Assembly (NCBI RefSeq): GCF_003086295.3 | Contig: NC_092050.1 | Location: 149,736,699-149,800,698 of the forward strand | Reading direction: 5' to 3' | Source of the DNA: Arachis hypogaea | Taxonomy: Eukaryota; Streptophyta; Magnoliopsida; Fabales; Fabaceae | DNA: 64,000 bases | Shown: positions 1-11,797 of the stretch, in pieces | Layout: every line of letters begins with the position of its first letter | How positions within the stretch are numbered: position 1 is the first letter of the stretch | Made by a program: the position numbers and the translations under genes | The notes under the pieces: generated by a model | Told to the model about the DNA's origin: nothing | The model's input: only the letters and a program-made list of their open reading frames with translations | The model's database searches: none

Positions 1-2024
1 GCACTCAAGAGTCCATTCGAACTGGCATCCTTTTCTTAGTAAAGAAAAGAGTGGTATGGATCTTAACGCCAATCCTGCCAAGAACCTGGAGAAGGCTGCA
101 AGTCGGCCATAATCATGTTCTATCCAAGAAAAGCATAACTACTAGTGCTTGTGACTTTGATTCTTTAATCGAGACAACAAATTTTGCAACTATAAGAAAA
201 ACAAGAGTAGGGAGAATCAAGAACCAAATTGCATGTCAGCATTAGCTCTTAAAAGATTCAGCCACTTGCTTATTCAGAACGGACATCATCATTGGCGCTA
301 GTAGTTTGAAGACAGTTTACAAGAGCCAATTTGAACCACTTCCAACTTTGTTGGAGGATCCATCTGCGTATAGCTTTCATGTAGTGAAAGCTTCCTCTTG
401 ATCTCCTGCATATTCTGCCACGAAGTCGGTGAGGCATTGGTCTTTGATTGCCGTCCAAGTTTTGTACTTAAGGTCGAACTTGGATAGCTCTATGGCCCAT
501 TGAACCATTCTACCCGCAATATCCGTCTTTTGGAGTATTTGCTTCATGGGTTGGTTCGTTCGAACTCTTATTGTGTGAGTTTGAAAATAAGGCCGTAGCC
601 TTCGAGAGGCTACTATTAAGGCATACGCAAACTTCTCCAATTTTTGATACCTTAATTCAGGGCCTTGTAGAACTTTGCTGGTGAAGTATACAGGATGCTG
701 CTCGACCTCGTCTTCCCGTATTAGAGCTGATGCTACAGCTTTGTTCAGCTACGGACAAATACAGGACGAGTTCTTTCCCAACTTTAAGTCGGGTCAGAAT
801 AAGAGGCTGGCTTAAAAATTTTTTGAACTCCTGGAATGCTTCTTCGCACTCAAGAGTCCATTCGAACTGGCATCCTTTTCTTAGTAAAGAAAAGAGTGGT
901 AGGGATCTTAACGCCAATCTTGCCAAGAACCTGGAGAAGGCTGCAAGTCGGCCATAATCATGTTCTATCCAAGAAAAGCACAACTACTAGTGCTTGTGAC
1001 TTTGATTCTTTAATCGAGACAACAAATTTTGCAACTATAAGCAAAACAAGAGTAGCGAGAATCAAGAACCAAATTGCATGTCAGCATTAGCTCTTAAAAG
1101 ATTCCGCCACTGGCTTATTCAGAACGGACATCATCATTGGCGCTAGTAGTTTGAAGACAGTTTACAAGAGCCAATTTGAACCACTTCCAACTTTGTTGGA
1201 GGATCTATCTACGTATAGCTCCCTTGTAGTGAAAGCTTCCTCTTGATCTCCTGCATATTCTGCCACGAAGTCAGTGAGGCATTGGTCTTTGATTGCCGTC
1301 CAAGTTTTGTACTTAAGGTCGAACTTGGATAGCTATATGGCCCATTGAACCATTCTACCCGCAATATCCGTCTTTTGGAAGATTTGCTTCATGGGTTGGT
1401 TCGTTCGAACTCTTATTGTGTGAGCTTGAAAATAAGGTCGTAGCCTTCGAGAGGCTACTATTAAGACATACGCAAACTTCTCCAATTTTTGATACCTTAA
1501 TTCAGGGCCTTGTAGAACTTTGCTGGTAAAGTATACAGGATGCTGCTCGACCTCGTCTTCCCGTATTAGAGCTGATGCTACAGCTTTGTCAGCTACGGTC
1601 AAATACAGGACGAGTTCTTTCCCAACTTTAAGTCGGGTCAGAATAGGAGGCTGGCTTAAAAACCTTTTGAACTCCTGGAATGCTTCTTCGCACTCAAGAG
1701 TCCATTCGAACTAGCATCCTTTTCTTTGTAAAGAAAAGAGTAGTAGGGATCTTAACGTCAATCCTGCCAAGAACCTGGAGAGGTCTGCAAGTCGGCCATA
1801 ATCATGTTCTATCCAAGAAAAACACAACTACTAGTGCTTGTGACTTTGATTCTTTAATCGAGTCAACAAATTTTGCAACTATAATCAAAACAAGAGTAGT
1901 AAGAATCAAGAACCAAATTGCATGTCAGCATTAGCTCTTAAAAGATTCAGCCACTGGCTTATTCAGAACGGACATCATCATTGGCGCTAGTAGTTTGAAG
2001 ACAGTTTACAAGAGCCAATTTGAA
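1..2024. repeat. Left chimeric tandem array (844 bp unit, end of array)
   Basis: Part of one unit (1-335) and two full units (336-1180, 1181-2024) of the repeat that also fills 20,603-37,454. Each unit begins at a CCACTTCC motif. It has about 617 bp matching, on the minus strand, the thumb/RNase H part of a gypsy pol gene, then about 227 bp matching, on the plus strand, an FLS2-like receptor kinase gene. Minus-strand reading frames are open only in parts of each unit. The array runs off the left edge, so its true length is unknown. At 2,025 the repeat stops and the kinase sequence continues unbroken into unique DNA. Confidence 0.93.
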
Positions 2025-2096
2025 CAAGATCAGATTGTAGCTATCAAAAGATTGGATTTGCATCAATTCTATGCAAAGACACCTCAACTAGTTTTG
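1798..2096 (+). pseudogene. FLS2-like receptor kinase fragment, array end A
   Basis: A piece of a leucine-rich-repeat receptor kinase gene of the FLS2 type. The plus strand reads a hydrophobic stretch (LLVLVTLIL), a juxtamembrane stretch ending SALALKRF, and after a one-base frame shift IIIGASSLKTVYKSQFE, the glycine-rich loop region. Beyond the array junction at 2,025 it runs straight on into DQIVAIKRLDLHQFYAKT, which holds the VAIK lysine. Order and spacing agree with my knowledge of legume FLS2 homologues. Similarity fades after about 2,096, and no further kinase subdomains follow. Stops and the frame shift make it a pseudogene. The family call is inference; another subfamily XII LRR kinase is possible. 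Confidence 0.7.
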
Positions 2097-2560
2097 TACA
2101 TGGTTTCTTGGCACCAACAAGGAAATGTACAAAAACACCTCAACTAGCACACTTAATACTGATTCTTCTCAAATAGCATTGAAAAGATATTTTCTCAATT
2201 TGCAACCATCCAAAAATGAAGCAAGCAAGACAACATTATATTATTTTCATGATTGACATTTTATTATATTAGCATATTTTGCGTCTCATACTCATAACTT
2301 TTTTCAGTGTCTTCCACTTGATAATTAAATACACATCACTCTCTAAAGATTGTTTACACCAAAACCAATTCCTCCTACTCTTCTAGACTGCAAACTGCAG
2401 TATTCCATTCCAACCATATATTTGCATAAAAAATATGCTTTCCATGTTCACTCCCCCATAATTAACTAGATTGAATTATCACCTTTTTCGATTATTAAAA
2501 GCAACACATGTATCTAACAGATCACCATTTCAACGTTTAGTCTTTTAGGTAGCGAGTATA
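2097..2560. other. Unique AT-rich stretch after the kinase fragment
   Basis: No gene seen. Most of it (about 2,088-2,498) is missing from copy B, where the flanking sequence is joined at a short AA overlap. This could be a deletion in B or an insertion in A; the lack of terminal repeats favours a deletion in B. Confidence 0.5.
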
Positions 2561-4095
2561 TCATTCCACCAACTTCTCAAATGATGAAAGTAATGTATAC
2601 CATTCCTTTATTTCAATTGGATCAAGTATGCAATATCTCAAATGTTTCGGATCATAAAACCTATCTATTCAAATCAAATTGGATCAACTATATCATGTCA
2701 AGTTTTGGATCAAGTATGTCATGCCACCAACTTTTCAATTCATAAAAGCAATGTATACAATTCTTTACTTCAAATTGGGTCAAGTATGTAATCTCAAAAT
2801 TTCCAGATCATAAAAGCTATCTTGAAGATCAAATTGGGTCAAGTACATCATATTACCTTCTTATATCATAAAAGCAACCTATACCATCTTTATTTTAAAT
2901 TGGGTCTAAGTATTATATATCATTTTAAATTGGGTCTAAGTATTATATATCAATCTTTAACTATGATTACCTTCATTAATCCTTCTCTTTTATGCTTCTC
3001 TTTTTCAAGGAGCAAAACATTTTTATTTAATATGTTCAGCAGATGAACAATGCGAAATCATGACCAAAGCATATTAATTAAACCATATTTTTCTACAGTC
3101 AAGCTGTTAAAAAAAAAAATCATGGGTCAAAGTTAAACACTGCACCAACTTCAAGATGCCTTTAGTATTGGGTCTTCAAGAAGCTAAATTGGATAAACAG
3201 CATGCATCAATCTTTCCGCATCTGAAATCACGAAGCAACAAAAAGAGCACAATAGGTGGCAGAAGAGTTGTTTTATGTAGTTAGAAGATATGCTCTTTGA
3301 CCATAAAAAAAAAAAAGAAGATATGCTTATCCAAGTTTCAGTGTCTTCCACATGCTAACCACACATCAATCTCTAAAGGTTGTCTACACCACAGGAATTC
3401 CTCCTACTCCTCTATACTGCAGTTTGCAGTATTCCATTCACAATCATAGATTTACATCAAAAACAGCCCTTAAACAGTTAAACCCCTGTCATTGTAACAC
3501 CCTAACATGCTTCCCATATTCAAGCCCACATAATCTGTTCCCAGCGCCAGCATAAATTCAGTATATCATATCAAAACATTATAAACTTTAGGGTCAAGTA
3601 TAGATATCACGGTCCTCTCGAACAAAAGAAGCTAACACCATTTATTTTAGGGTCAAATATAGATATCACAATCCTCTCAAACAAAAGAAGCTAACACCAT
3701 TTTATTTCAGATTCTAAGGTCAACGTATTTCCATCTTTTCCGATTATAAAAGCCACACATGTCATCCAACGGACATTTTCAATTTTTGGGTCAAGTAGAT
3801 CATGTCCCCTTTTTCCTCATATCATAAAAGCGGACGCATATCATCCTTTATTAAATAAATTGGGTCCAAGTATGTTGTATCTCGATCTTTTCAAGATCAT
3901 AAAAGCCATGTTTACCATCATTCATCATAAAAGCAACCGTATATCGCCCTTTTTTTCAAATTGGGTTCAAGTGTATGTCATATCTCGATCTTTTCAAGAT
4001 CATAAAAGCAACGTATATCACCCGTTTTCCAAATTGGGTCCAATTATATCGTATCTCGATCTTTTCAAGATCATAAAAGCCACGTTGTACCATCA
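2560..4095. repeat. Degenerate ~80 bp tandem repeats with a hairpin motif (copy A)
   Basis: A loose tandem series in which each unit carries ATCATAAAAGC followed by a variable stretch, then AAATTGGGTCAAGTATGT and a CTCGATCTTTTCAAGATC segment. GATCTTTTCAAGATC is self-complementary and could form a short hairpin. The best-kept units lie at about 3,860-4,090; the ones to the left are more diverged and interrupted. Short ORFs here are products of the repeat and look non-coding. The same series lies at 37,572-39,107. Confidence 0.75.
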
Positions 4096-5395
4096 TTCAT
4101 CCTCCTCTTTTATCCGGGCTTGGAACCGGCTATGTAAAAATTTTTGCAACAAAGTTTTACATAGGCAGAGTTATGAATGCCATGCATACCAGGTTTCATA
4201 ACATTCCAAACATTTGGGTGTATTAACATTTCTTTTAACACGTTCAAAAGAGTCATGCATATAATCGCAAAGTTCTACCATGCCATCAGATCAACTAATT
4301 TGTTTATCTCACGAATGACTTTAGTCACATTGATATCCAACATTTTTTTTAATAGTTACATACTCACCCCACAAAATTCTTTTCAAATTCAAATGTTAAA
4401 ACAATTTTTTTTTCGAATGAAAAATACAAGAACTTTTTAAAAGATATGCAGAGGAATTGTTTTATGTAGTTAGAAGATATGCTTATGAAGTGATCATCAA
4501 CAGAATAGCTTACCCATAATTCTTAGCGAAGACTGAAATCACAGTTGCTGGAAGCTGTGTTTGATTACCAACCTTAGAACACAAATGCCAAGAAGTAACG
4601 TGTACTAGTGATAAAACTATACAAAATATGATTACAACCGTGCTTATCCCAACATATGTAAACAAGTTCAACAATTGATGTACAATAATATTTTCATTTT
4701 GCAAGGCCCTATATTATAAATCAGTAAATTCACATTGCAACTACAGTTTTTTAAAAATATAAACAGTTCAGGATCCTTTGATGAGAGAGTTTGGCAATCA
4801 ATAATACCAAAAATACTTTTTGCATTGTTTGCCTAATAGCACAAGAGATAAAAGAAAATATAAACAGTTCACGGGTGTCAGAGAAAAAAGATGAAAGAAA
4901 ATTAGCATATTGACAATCAGTAATCCACTATACTTATGAAAAACATGTTAACAACGCAACTAATGAATTACTTTACCACCTGAGAACCACCAAGAATAAA
5001 TTGATGATACTGACTCTACTAAAATTGACAATATAGGTGTAAGGCTTGACCACCCCCAAGGCCCCAACTTCCATTCAGTACACAAGAGTTCTTTAACACG
5101 CCGCAAAATTAAAGAGGCCCCCCTATTTTTTTTTTCTTTTGTATCTAAATTTTAAAACATTTATAATAATATCATTGCTTAATTTCAAAACACCAAAGCT
5201 TCAACTTGTCTTGTAATAACAATAAAAAAGCAAAACCGAAGAAACTCTAAAATAGAAACTTCTTGATTCTTGAGGAATTGCCATTTACTAACTAATAATG
5301 CAGTGGAAAAGTTTCGTTTTTTTCCAAAAAAATCCCATTATAACATGCAAGAAAAAGAAAAAGAACAAAAGAAAGATACCCTCTTCATCCTCTTT
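4096..5395. other. AT-rich non-coding stretch of copy A
   Basis: No convincing gene or element ends. ORFs are short and have no recognisable domain. The stretch is almost identical to 39,108-40,400 in copy B, including runs of A and T that differ only in length. Confidence 0.6.
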
Positions 5396-6120
5396 CTAGT
5401 TGATGATAAGTCTTGGCTTCTTCAAAAATGAGAGGCTTGTAGGTAAAAATATAACCGTCGACGCATCGATGGGACTCATCAACAGCATTATTCTGCTTCT
5501 GAAAACACACCAACAGTTTTTGTTTCCAAAACAGTTATGAATTTGTACAATTGTGAAAGGAAAACAAAACAGAAAAGGGAGAGAAAGATAGAGTGATGAA
5601 TGAAGAATAATTTGCCTTGAAATCCTTGATTCTTGAGGCATCGCCATTAACTACCTAATCAAGCAGCGGAAAAGTTTCTTTTTTTTTTTCAAGAAAATCC
5701 ATTATAACGTGCAAGAAAAAGAAAAAGAACAAAAGAAAGATACCCTCTTCATGATACTCATCCTCCTTCTCGTTGATGATAAGACTTGGCTAATTGGCTT
5801 CTTAAAAATTGAGAGGCTTGGTAGGTAAAAATATAACCATTGATGAACACAGCAACTCCTTCTCGTTGATGATAAGACTTGGCTTCTTCTGAAAACACAG
5901 CAACATCTTTTGTTTCCAAAACAGTTATGAACTGCTACAATTGTGAAAGTAAAACAAGACAGAAAAGGGAAAGAAAGATAGAGTGATGAATGAAGAATAA
6001 AGAATAATTCGCCTCGAAATCCTTGGGGAAGCGAGAGAACCGATGCATCACGCATTGTGAAAGATCAAAAACCAATGGCATCACGAATTGTAAAGAGAGA
6101 AAGAAGAACCCTAATGGTGC
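5396..6120. repeat. Internal ~300 bp duplication, possible old 5' exon region
   Basis: A block of about 300 bp occurs twice in a row here (about 5,340-5,650 and 5,690-6,060) but once in copy B (about 40,370-40,700). The minus strand of the second block gives an ATG followed by RDASVLSLPQGFRGELFF, preceded by a GGGTTCTT-type leader, which looks like the first exon of some plant gene. I do not recognise the protein, and no further exons are seen, so it is left uncalled. Confidence 0.5.
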
Positions 6121-8834
6121 TCTTGTAAAGAGTGTTTTTCTTTTTTAGGTCTAACCCAAGTCGGTGGCTAACTTATAATTAACACTACTTCAGGCCCAAC
6201 AAAAATAAACTTCTTCGAGCCCAACATGACCATTTTACAAACCAAAAACTAAAACAAAAATCTAAAAGTGTATTTAGTTTGCATTTATTTTTGTTTTTAT
6301 TTTTATCTGTTTTCTGAATTTTTTGAATAAAAAAGTAAAAACAGAAGGTAAAAATAAAAAATAAGATTTTATTGTTTTTAGTGTTACTTTTTAGTTTTCA
6401 TTTTTTCTTTTATAAAATCTTTAAAATAGAAAATATTAAAAATAAAAATAAAAAATAAAAATGCAAATTAAACACACTTTAAGCTAACCGAGGACGACAA
6501 TAATAAATTAATAATGGATTAATCTTTTATTTCTGCAAAAATTGTTAATTTTAGTTTTGGATTTGATTCTTAGAATTTAATTTTTGATATCGTGTAAATA
6601 ATTTTATACGTGTATCCAATTACGTAATGTCATATCAGTAAAAATAATTATCTTTTATATTGACTGCATAAATAGTCATCCAAAGAAATAGATGTAATTA
6701 TTTTATTCTATCAATGCATCAAAATTAAACTTTTGATCCTTATACATAAAAATTTTGATTTAGGTACAAATATATTTCAATAACCATTTATTTTTAAGTT
6801 GTTGCCTTTATTTTATTTGGTTTTTGGTCCATAAAAAATTGTTATGTATGTTTTAAATTTATATAGAAATTTTTAGACTTCTTATATTGGTCTCATTTAA
6901 AAGTTTTATATCACAGGGGATTGTATTTATCTTTTTCAATTAGAAAATTGGATTAAGAACACTCACTTCATCAATTATATAACAAAAAAAAATATTTTCG
7001 TTGGTTTTTTTAAATAAATATCTTTTTAAATACTTGTCAAAGATGTCAATCCAAATTTTCAATTCAATCTGGTTAAAGATGAAAAAAAAAAGAAATAAAT
7101 AAAAATTCAAAAGATAAGAAAAGGAGAAAGGAGAGAAGAAAGAAGATTAGGATGAATGCAAGAAAAAAAACTCAAAGGGAGAAAAAAAAATAAGAAAGAA
7201 GAAAAGAAGGAGAAGAAGGAAGAGATGATAGAAAAAGTGAAAAACAAAGGACATGAGATGATTTTTATTACATTTCTCTTTTTTTTTTTGACATTATCAT
7301 AAAATTTACCCATTATTTGTAGAAGTACATATATCATGCATGTCTGCTATTTCTTTTTGTTCATCCTCTCCATGCCTTATTCATCAAGACATGTACAAAT
7401 GATGATCATTCGATGTCTCTTTTATCATTTTTTTATACTTTTCTTTTTTCTCATTCTTCAATTGTTCAATTTGTCTAACATTTTTAGTAAATTGAGCCAA
7501 GTCATGAAATTGTTGATTTACAAGATTCTTTCTAATACTTTTGTAGCCATTTTGACTTCAGAATCTGGAATTGGAGTAAAGCATCTATTTCTCGTGCAAG
7601 TGAATCAAAATTAAACTCATTTGATTTTCATAATATCAGTGTTGTGGTAGCTTGTTGAATAGGTTCTTACAATTGTTATCTTATTTTTTATGTGATTTTT
7701 TGTGGTGTTATGAATTCTGTGACATGGGAGCTACTGTTATACATATATTTTTTTTTTCACTATAGATTTAAAAATTTTTCGAAAGGGAAAAAGGGCTTAT
7801 TTCATAAAGCAATTGTGTTGGTATGCCCGATAACAATAAATTTCTTACTTTTGCTATTTGATTATGAGGCAATTGAGTGAATGTTAGTTGTTTTTAATGT
7901 CATTTTGATAAGAAATTGATTTGTTTTAAGAACTTATTATCGATTTCTGGTTATCTCATTAACTACTCTCGTGATACAAAATTTTTCAGTCTTAGATAGA
8001 AAAAATGATATGGTATAAATAGATGGAGAATGAAAACATGACAAGGAGGCAACAATATTAGTTCAGTTAAAGTTAAATTATAAAAAAAATTAACGAGAAA
8101 TATTGATACACAAATCTAACTCATTAATCATTTAAATTTCAAATCAGAATATGTTCATCTCTAAAATACTTCATATTTTACTTTGATTCTCCCCCTAATA
8201 ATATTATTTGCCGGTTTCAAGGCTGCCTCAGTTTTATAATTCTGGTTTGATGCCTAAAATATCATAAAGGATTGCAAAAGCTTGATGTTGGTCATCCAAG
8301 TTTGGGATTTATAGTGTGAGAGTCACATTTTCTTTCTCTAATACGAATTTGGCTACATCATGATTTTTTATTCTTCTTGTACTACTTTTATGGTTTCTCC
8401 AAGAGATGCTGTGAATAAAGATGCAAATTCATCTAGTCTCAGCAAGTTTATTGTCAAAAATCAGCAAATTTATTAGCAACTGTAAAAGTTTTGACATTGA
8501 AACTCTAGAAGAGTGTTAGTAAAATTATTTCTAACGGAACAAAAACATATGATTCTGTGATACTTTGTTGTTCTCGTTAGCATGCAAATTTAGAACGCGG
8601 AGGAAATTAAAAGTGGCGAAACCTTCATCAATGGAAGGACAAAATCACATTTTTATTATGGTTATATGTTTGATCTATATAACAATGGGGTAGGCTTATA
8701 AAAGCAGAAAGATTTCATGTTGCACAATAGGTGATAAAAATCGTTGCTCAACATCATCTATTTCTCGCTTTCTTAATTCCTTTCCCTTGTTTATTGCTTA
8801 TTCCAAATCGAAGTGATTGTGACTCTATTGTGTA
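6121..8834. other. AT-rich decayed repeat DNA of copy A
   Basis: No intact gene. It contains a long purine-rich tract at about 7,085-7,260. The stretch at 7,330-7,640, read on the minus strand, faintly resembles decayed retroelement gag, but with frame shifts and too little sequence to call. It aligns with 40,930-41,565 plus 48,563-51,870 in copy B. Positions 6,781-6,785 (TAACC) are the empty target site of the copia element in B, and 8,439-8,446 (TCAGCAAG) the empty site of the hAT-like element in B. Confidence 0.6.
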
Positions 8835-9885
8835 TAAGTACGATTTTGGTCCCTAAAATTTAACGCCAGAATCGATTTCGTCCCTCTTCTAATTTTGAAT
8901 TTAAAATCGTCCTTAACGTTTTTTTTTCGTATTAAAATCGTCCTTTTTAATAAAATTTTTAATTTAATTCATAAACTACCCCTATTTTAATAAAAAAATA
9001 AAATTTAAAAATAAAATAAATATAAAATAAAAAAAAAAGAAAAGGATCAGAGAAGCGGGGTGGGTGGGGACTGGGGAGAGAAAGAAAGAAAGAAAGAAAG
9101 AAAGAAATGGGGGAGGGGGGCCGAGAAAGGGGGGTGGGGGAGGGTGGAGGGGGGAGAGAAGGGGGACGCCGCACCGCCGCCCGCCGCTTCTTCTTCTTCT
9201 TCCCGCCACCGCACCGCCGCCCGTTTCTTCTTCTTCTTCCCGCCGCCGCACCGCCATCCGTTTCTTCTTCTTCTTCTTCTTACCGCCGCCCGCCGCTTCT
9301 TCTTCTTCTTCTGTGAATTCTGTGAATTTCTGGATTTCTTTTTTCTTTTGTTGTGGAATATTATTGTTGTTGATTTGTTGCTTTCTGTTTCTGTGTTAAA
9401 TTTGTGCTTGAATTTGTTAATTTTCTGTTTCTGCTTCTCTGTGTGGAGGTGGAGGTGGAGGTGGGGGAAGGGAAGACGGGGAGGGGGAGGGGACTGGTGG
9501 GGACGCTGGGTGGGGGGAAGGGGGAGGCAATGAGGGGGAGGGGAGGGGACGCGGGGTGGGGGTGGGGGCGGGGGGAAGGGGAAAGGGGGGGGGGAACGGC
9601 GGTGGCGTTGGTGGTGGTGTTGGTGGTGGTGGAGTGGCAGTGGATGTTGATGATGATGATGATGGTGGTGATGATGATGTTGATAATGGTGGTGGAGTGG
9701 CAGTTGGTGGTGGTGGTGGTAGAGGAGGTAATTATATTGGTAGTGGTGAGGGTATTTTTGTCCAAAAAAAATTAAAAGGACGATTTTAATACAAAAAAAA
9801 ATGTTAAGGACGATTTTAAATCCAAAATTAGAAGAGGGACGAAATCGATTCTGGCGCTAAACTTTAGGGACCAAAATCGTACTTA
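8835..9885. mobile_element. Inverted-repeat (foldback-like) DNA element, non-autonomous
   Basis: About 114 bp at each end are inverted copies with only a few differences; both begin TAAGTACGATTTTGGTCCCT. The site is uninterrupted in copy B near 51,870. The interior has no transposase. It holds a (GAAA)n tract (about 9,080-9,106), CCGCCG and TTC triplet runs (about 9,170-9,310), and a very G-rich plus strand with GGT and GAT triplets (about 9,445-9,735). A clean target duplication is not visible, so the superfamily is open; Mutator-like is my best guess from the long termini. Confidence 0.8.
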
Positions 9886-10051
9886 CCCCTTATATAAAAT
9901 AGGGAAAGTATGAGGAGCCAATGGAATATTTATACAATGTGTACAATAGAAACTTTTAAAGAGTTAGAAGGTTAATTATATCATTTAGGATAATCAAATA
10001 AATACCATTAAACAACAAAATTACAAATTACCAACAAAAAAGTCTTCTAAG
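9886..10051. other. Copy A flank between two insertions
   Basis: Aligns with about 51,885-52,005 of copy B, but A has roughly 50 extra bases (about 9,900-9,952) including AGTATGAGGAGCCAATGG. They may be the remnant of another element. The last five bases, CTAAG, are the left target duplication of the solo LTR. Confidence 0.5.
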
Positions 10052-11477
10052 TGATGCGTGAGCATCTTGTCTATCTTTTCCTAGTGAATTTGCATCTAAT
10101 TTGTTGAGTTTAATTAAGAATTAATTATATTTTAGCCACTATGGATGCTATTTTGAGTTTTGTACAATACTGTTTATTTTAGGTAGCATTTGGCGGAATT
10201 TGATGGAGTTTCTGCAGAGAAAGAGAAGAAGCCAAGGAGATGACCAGCAAATATCGACGCGGACGCATGGCTCACGTGACCGCGCGGAATGGAGAAAATC
10301 GCAATGACGCGATCGCGTGCCTGACGCGAACGCGTGGACTGGAATATGCACAAATGACGCGAACGCGTGGACGACGCGGACGCGTCACATGAGCGATCTA
10401 CAGAATTGACAGAAAACGCTGGGAGGCGATTTCTGGGCTATCTTGACCCAGTTTCCAGCCCAGAAAACACAGATTAGAAGCTGCAGCATGGACAATTCAA
10501 GTGGTCCCCATCCATCCATTGAAGATTTGATTATTTAAATTAATTCAAATTTAAATTCAAATTTTAATTCTAGAAAAAGATATTATTTTAATTTTTAGTT
10601 TTAGATATTAGATTTCAAATTAATTAGGATTAGTTATAAAAAGGAGAGACTTCTCTCCTAGTAGAAGATACCATGAGGAGGATTCCATTAGGGAATTCTA
10701 TACAAATTTACATTCTACATTCCATGAGCAACTAACCCTCCATTGTTAAGGTTAGGAGCTCTGTCTATTTCTATGGATTGATTTTATTGCTTTTTCTATT
10801 TTAATTTATGGATTTATAATTTAAGAATTATTTTCGCTCTTTATTTTATGAATTTGGGTGGAACGGAAGTATGACCCTCTTTCTATTTGAGTTCCTGTAA
10901 AACTTGGAAAAGCTCTTTACTTGAACAACAGCTTGAAAACATATTCTCCTAAATTTTAATTATTTGGACTTAACGGGATACGTGACATATAATCCTTTTA
11001 TTTTTGGGTAATTAGAGTTTTTGTGGCATATAAACTGGAATATGATTATCACCCTCTAATTGGAATTAATTGACCAAGGAATTGGCTATTGATGAATTTT
11101 AGAGGAGACTAGGAAGGTCTAAGGAATTAGGGTCTAGTCACATATAATTTGACATAAATTAAATCATACATGATTAAAATAGTTAGTAAGAAAAATTAAT
11201 CCGAAAAAATAGATAACTCTAAAACCTTAACTATCTTTTTCATATTTTATTCCTCACCTATTCACCTGCCTGTCTTTAATATTTTTTTTATATTATTTAA
11301 TGTCTTTTATATTGCATCTCAAACATTATTTTCTGTTTGTTTAACTAATCCTATCAAACGCTATTGTTGCTTAATCCATCAATCCTCGTGGGATCGACCC
11401 TTACTCACGTAAGGTATTACTTGATACGACCCGGTGCACTTGCCGGTTAGTAAGTGTGATTGTAAATTACCGCACCA
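10052..11477. mobile_element. Solo LTR of an LTR retrotransposon
   Basis: A 1,426 bp insert that begins TGATGCGTGAGC and ends CCGCACCA, flanked by CTAAG (10,047-10,051) and CTAAA (11,478-11,482), a near-perfect 5 bp target duplication. Copy B has the uninterrupted site at about 52,000. No internal domain is present, so it is a solo LTR left by LTR-LTR recombination. At about 10,260-10,390 it has several GACGCG/ACGCGTGG motifs that make it CpG-rich in an AT-rich region. The GTGGGATCGACCC stretch near 11,390 is typical of legume gypsy LTRs. The family name cannot be fixed. Confidence 0.82.
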
Positions 11478-11797
11478 CTAAACTAGTTTGAAAATATTTA
11501 CAAATAAAAAATATTTACATATTTAACATTTTATAGCCGACAAATAATCTAAATCCTATAATTATATTATATGTGAACAACCTAACTTAATGCAGGTATT
11601 AATATATTGAATAATAATATTCTTATACATAAACCATAATGCAACATTAAAATTGTTCTCATAAAATAACAAAATTAAATGAAAAAATCACAAACCTCAG
11701 TCTAATATTAAATATTCTAATGTGTCATCTCTTCTTCAATTTGTTGATATCCACTAAACACACCAAAAAGGGGTCCTATTACATATAATAGAATAAT

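Noticed and set aside
2822..4440. Plus-strand ORFs of 74-113 aa in the flank, conserved between copies A and B
   Set aside because: They track the 80 bp tandem series, and their conservation reflects recent duplication, not coding constraint.
7330..7640. Possible retroelement gag relic on the minus strand
   Set aside because: Only short, frame-shifted resemblance; not enough to call a feature.
9060..9789. Several overlapping ORFs of 70-157 aa on both strands
   Set aside because: All are low-complexity products of GAAA, TTC, GGT and GAT tracts inside an inverted-repeat element; no domain is seen.
10148..10351. 67 aa minus-strand ORF over the ACGCG patch
   Set aside because: It lies in the LTR minisatellite and has no domain.
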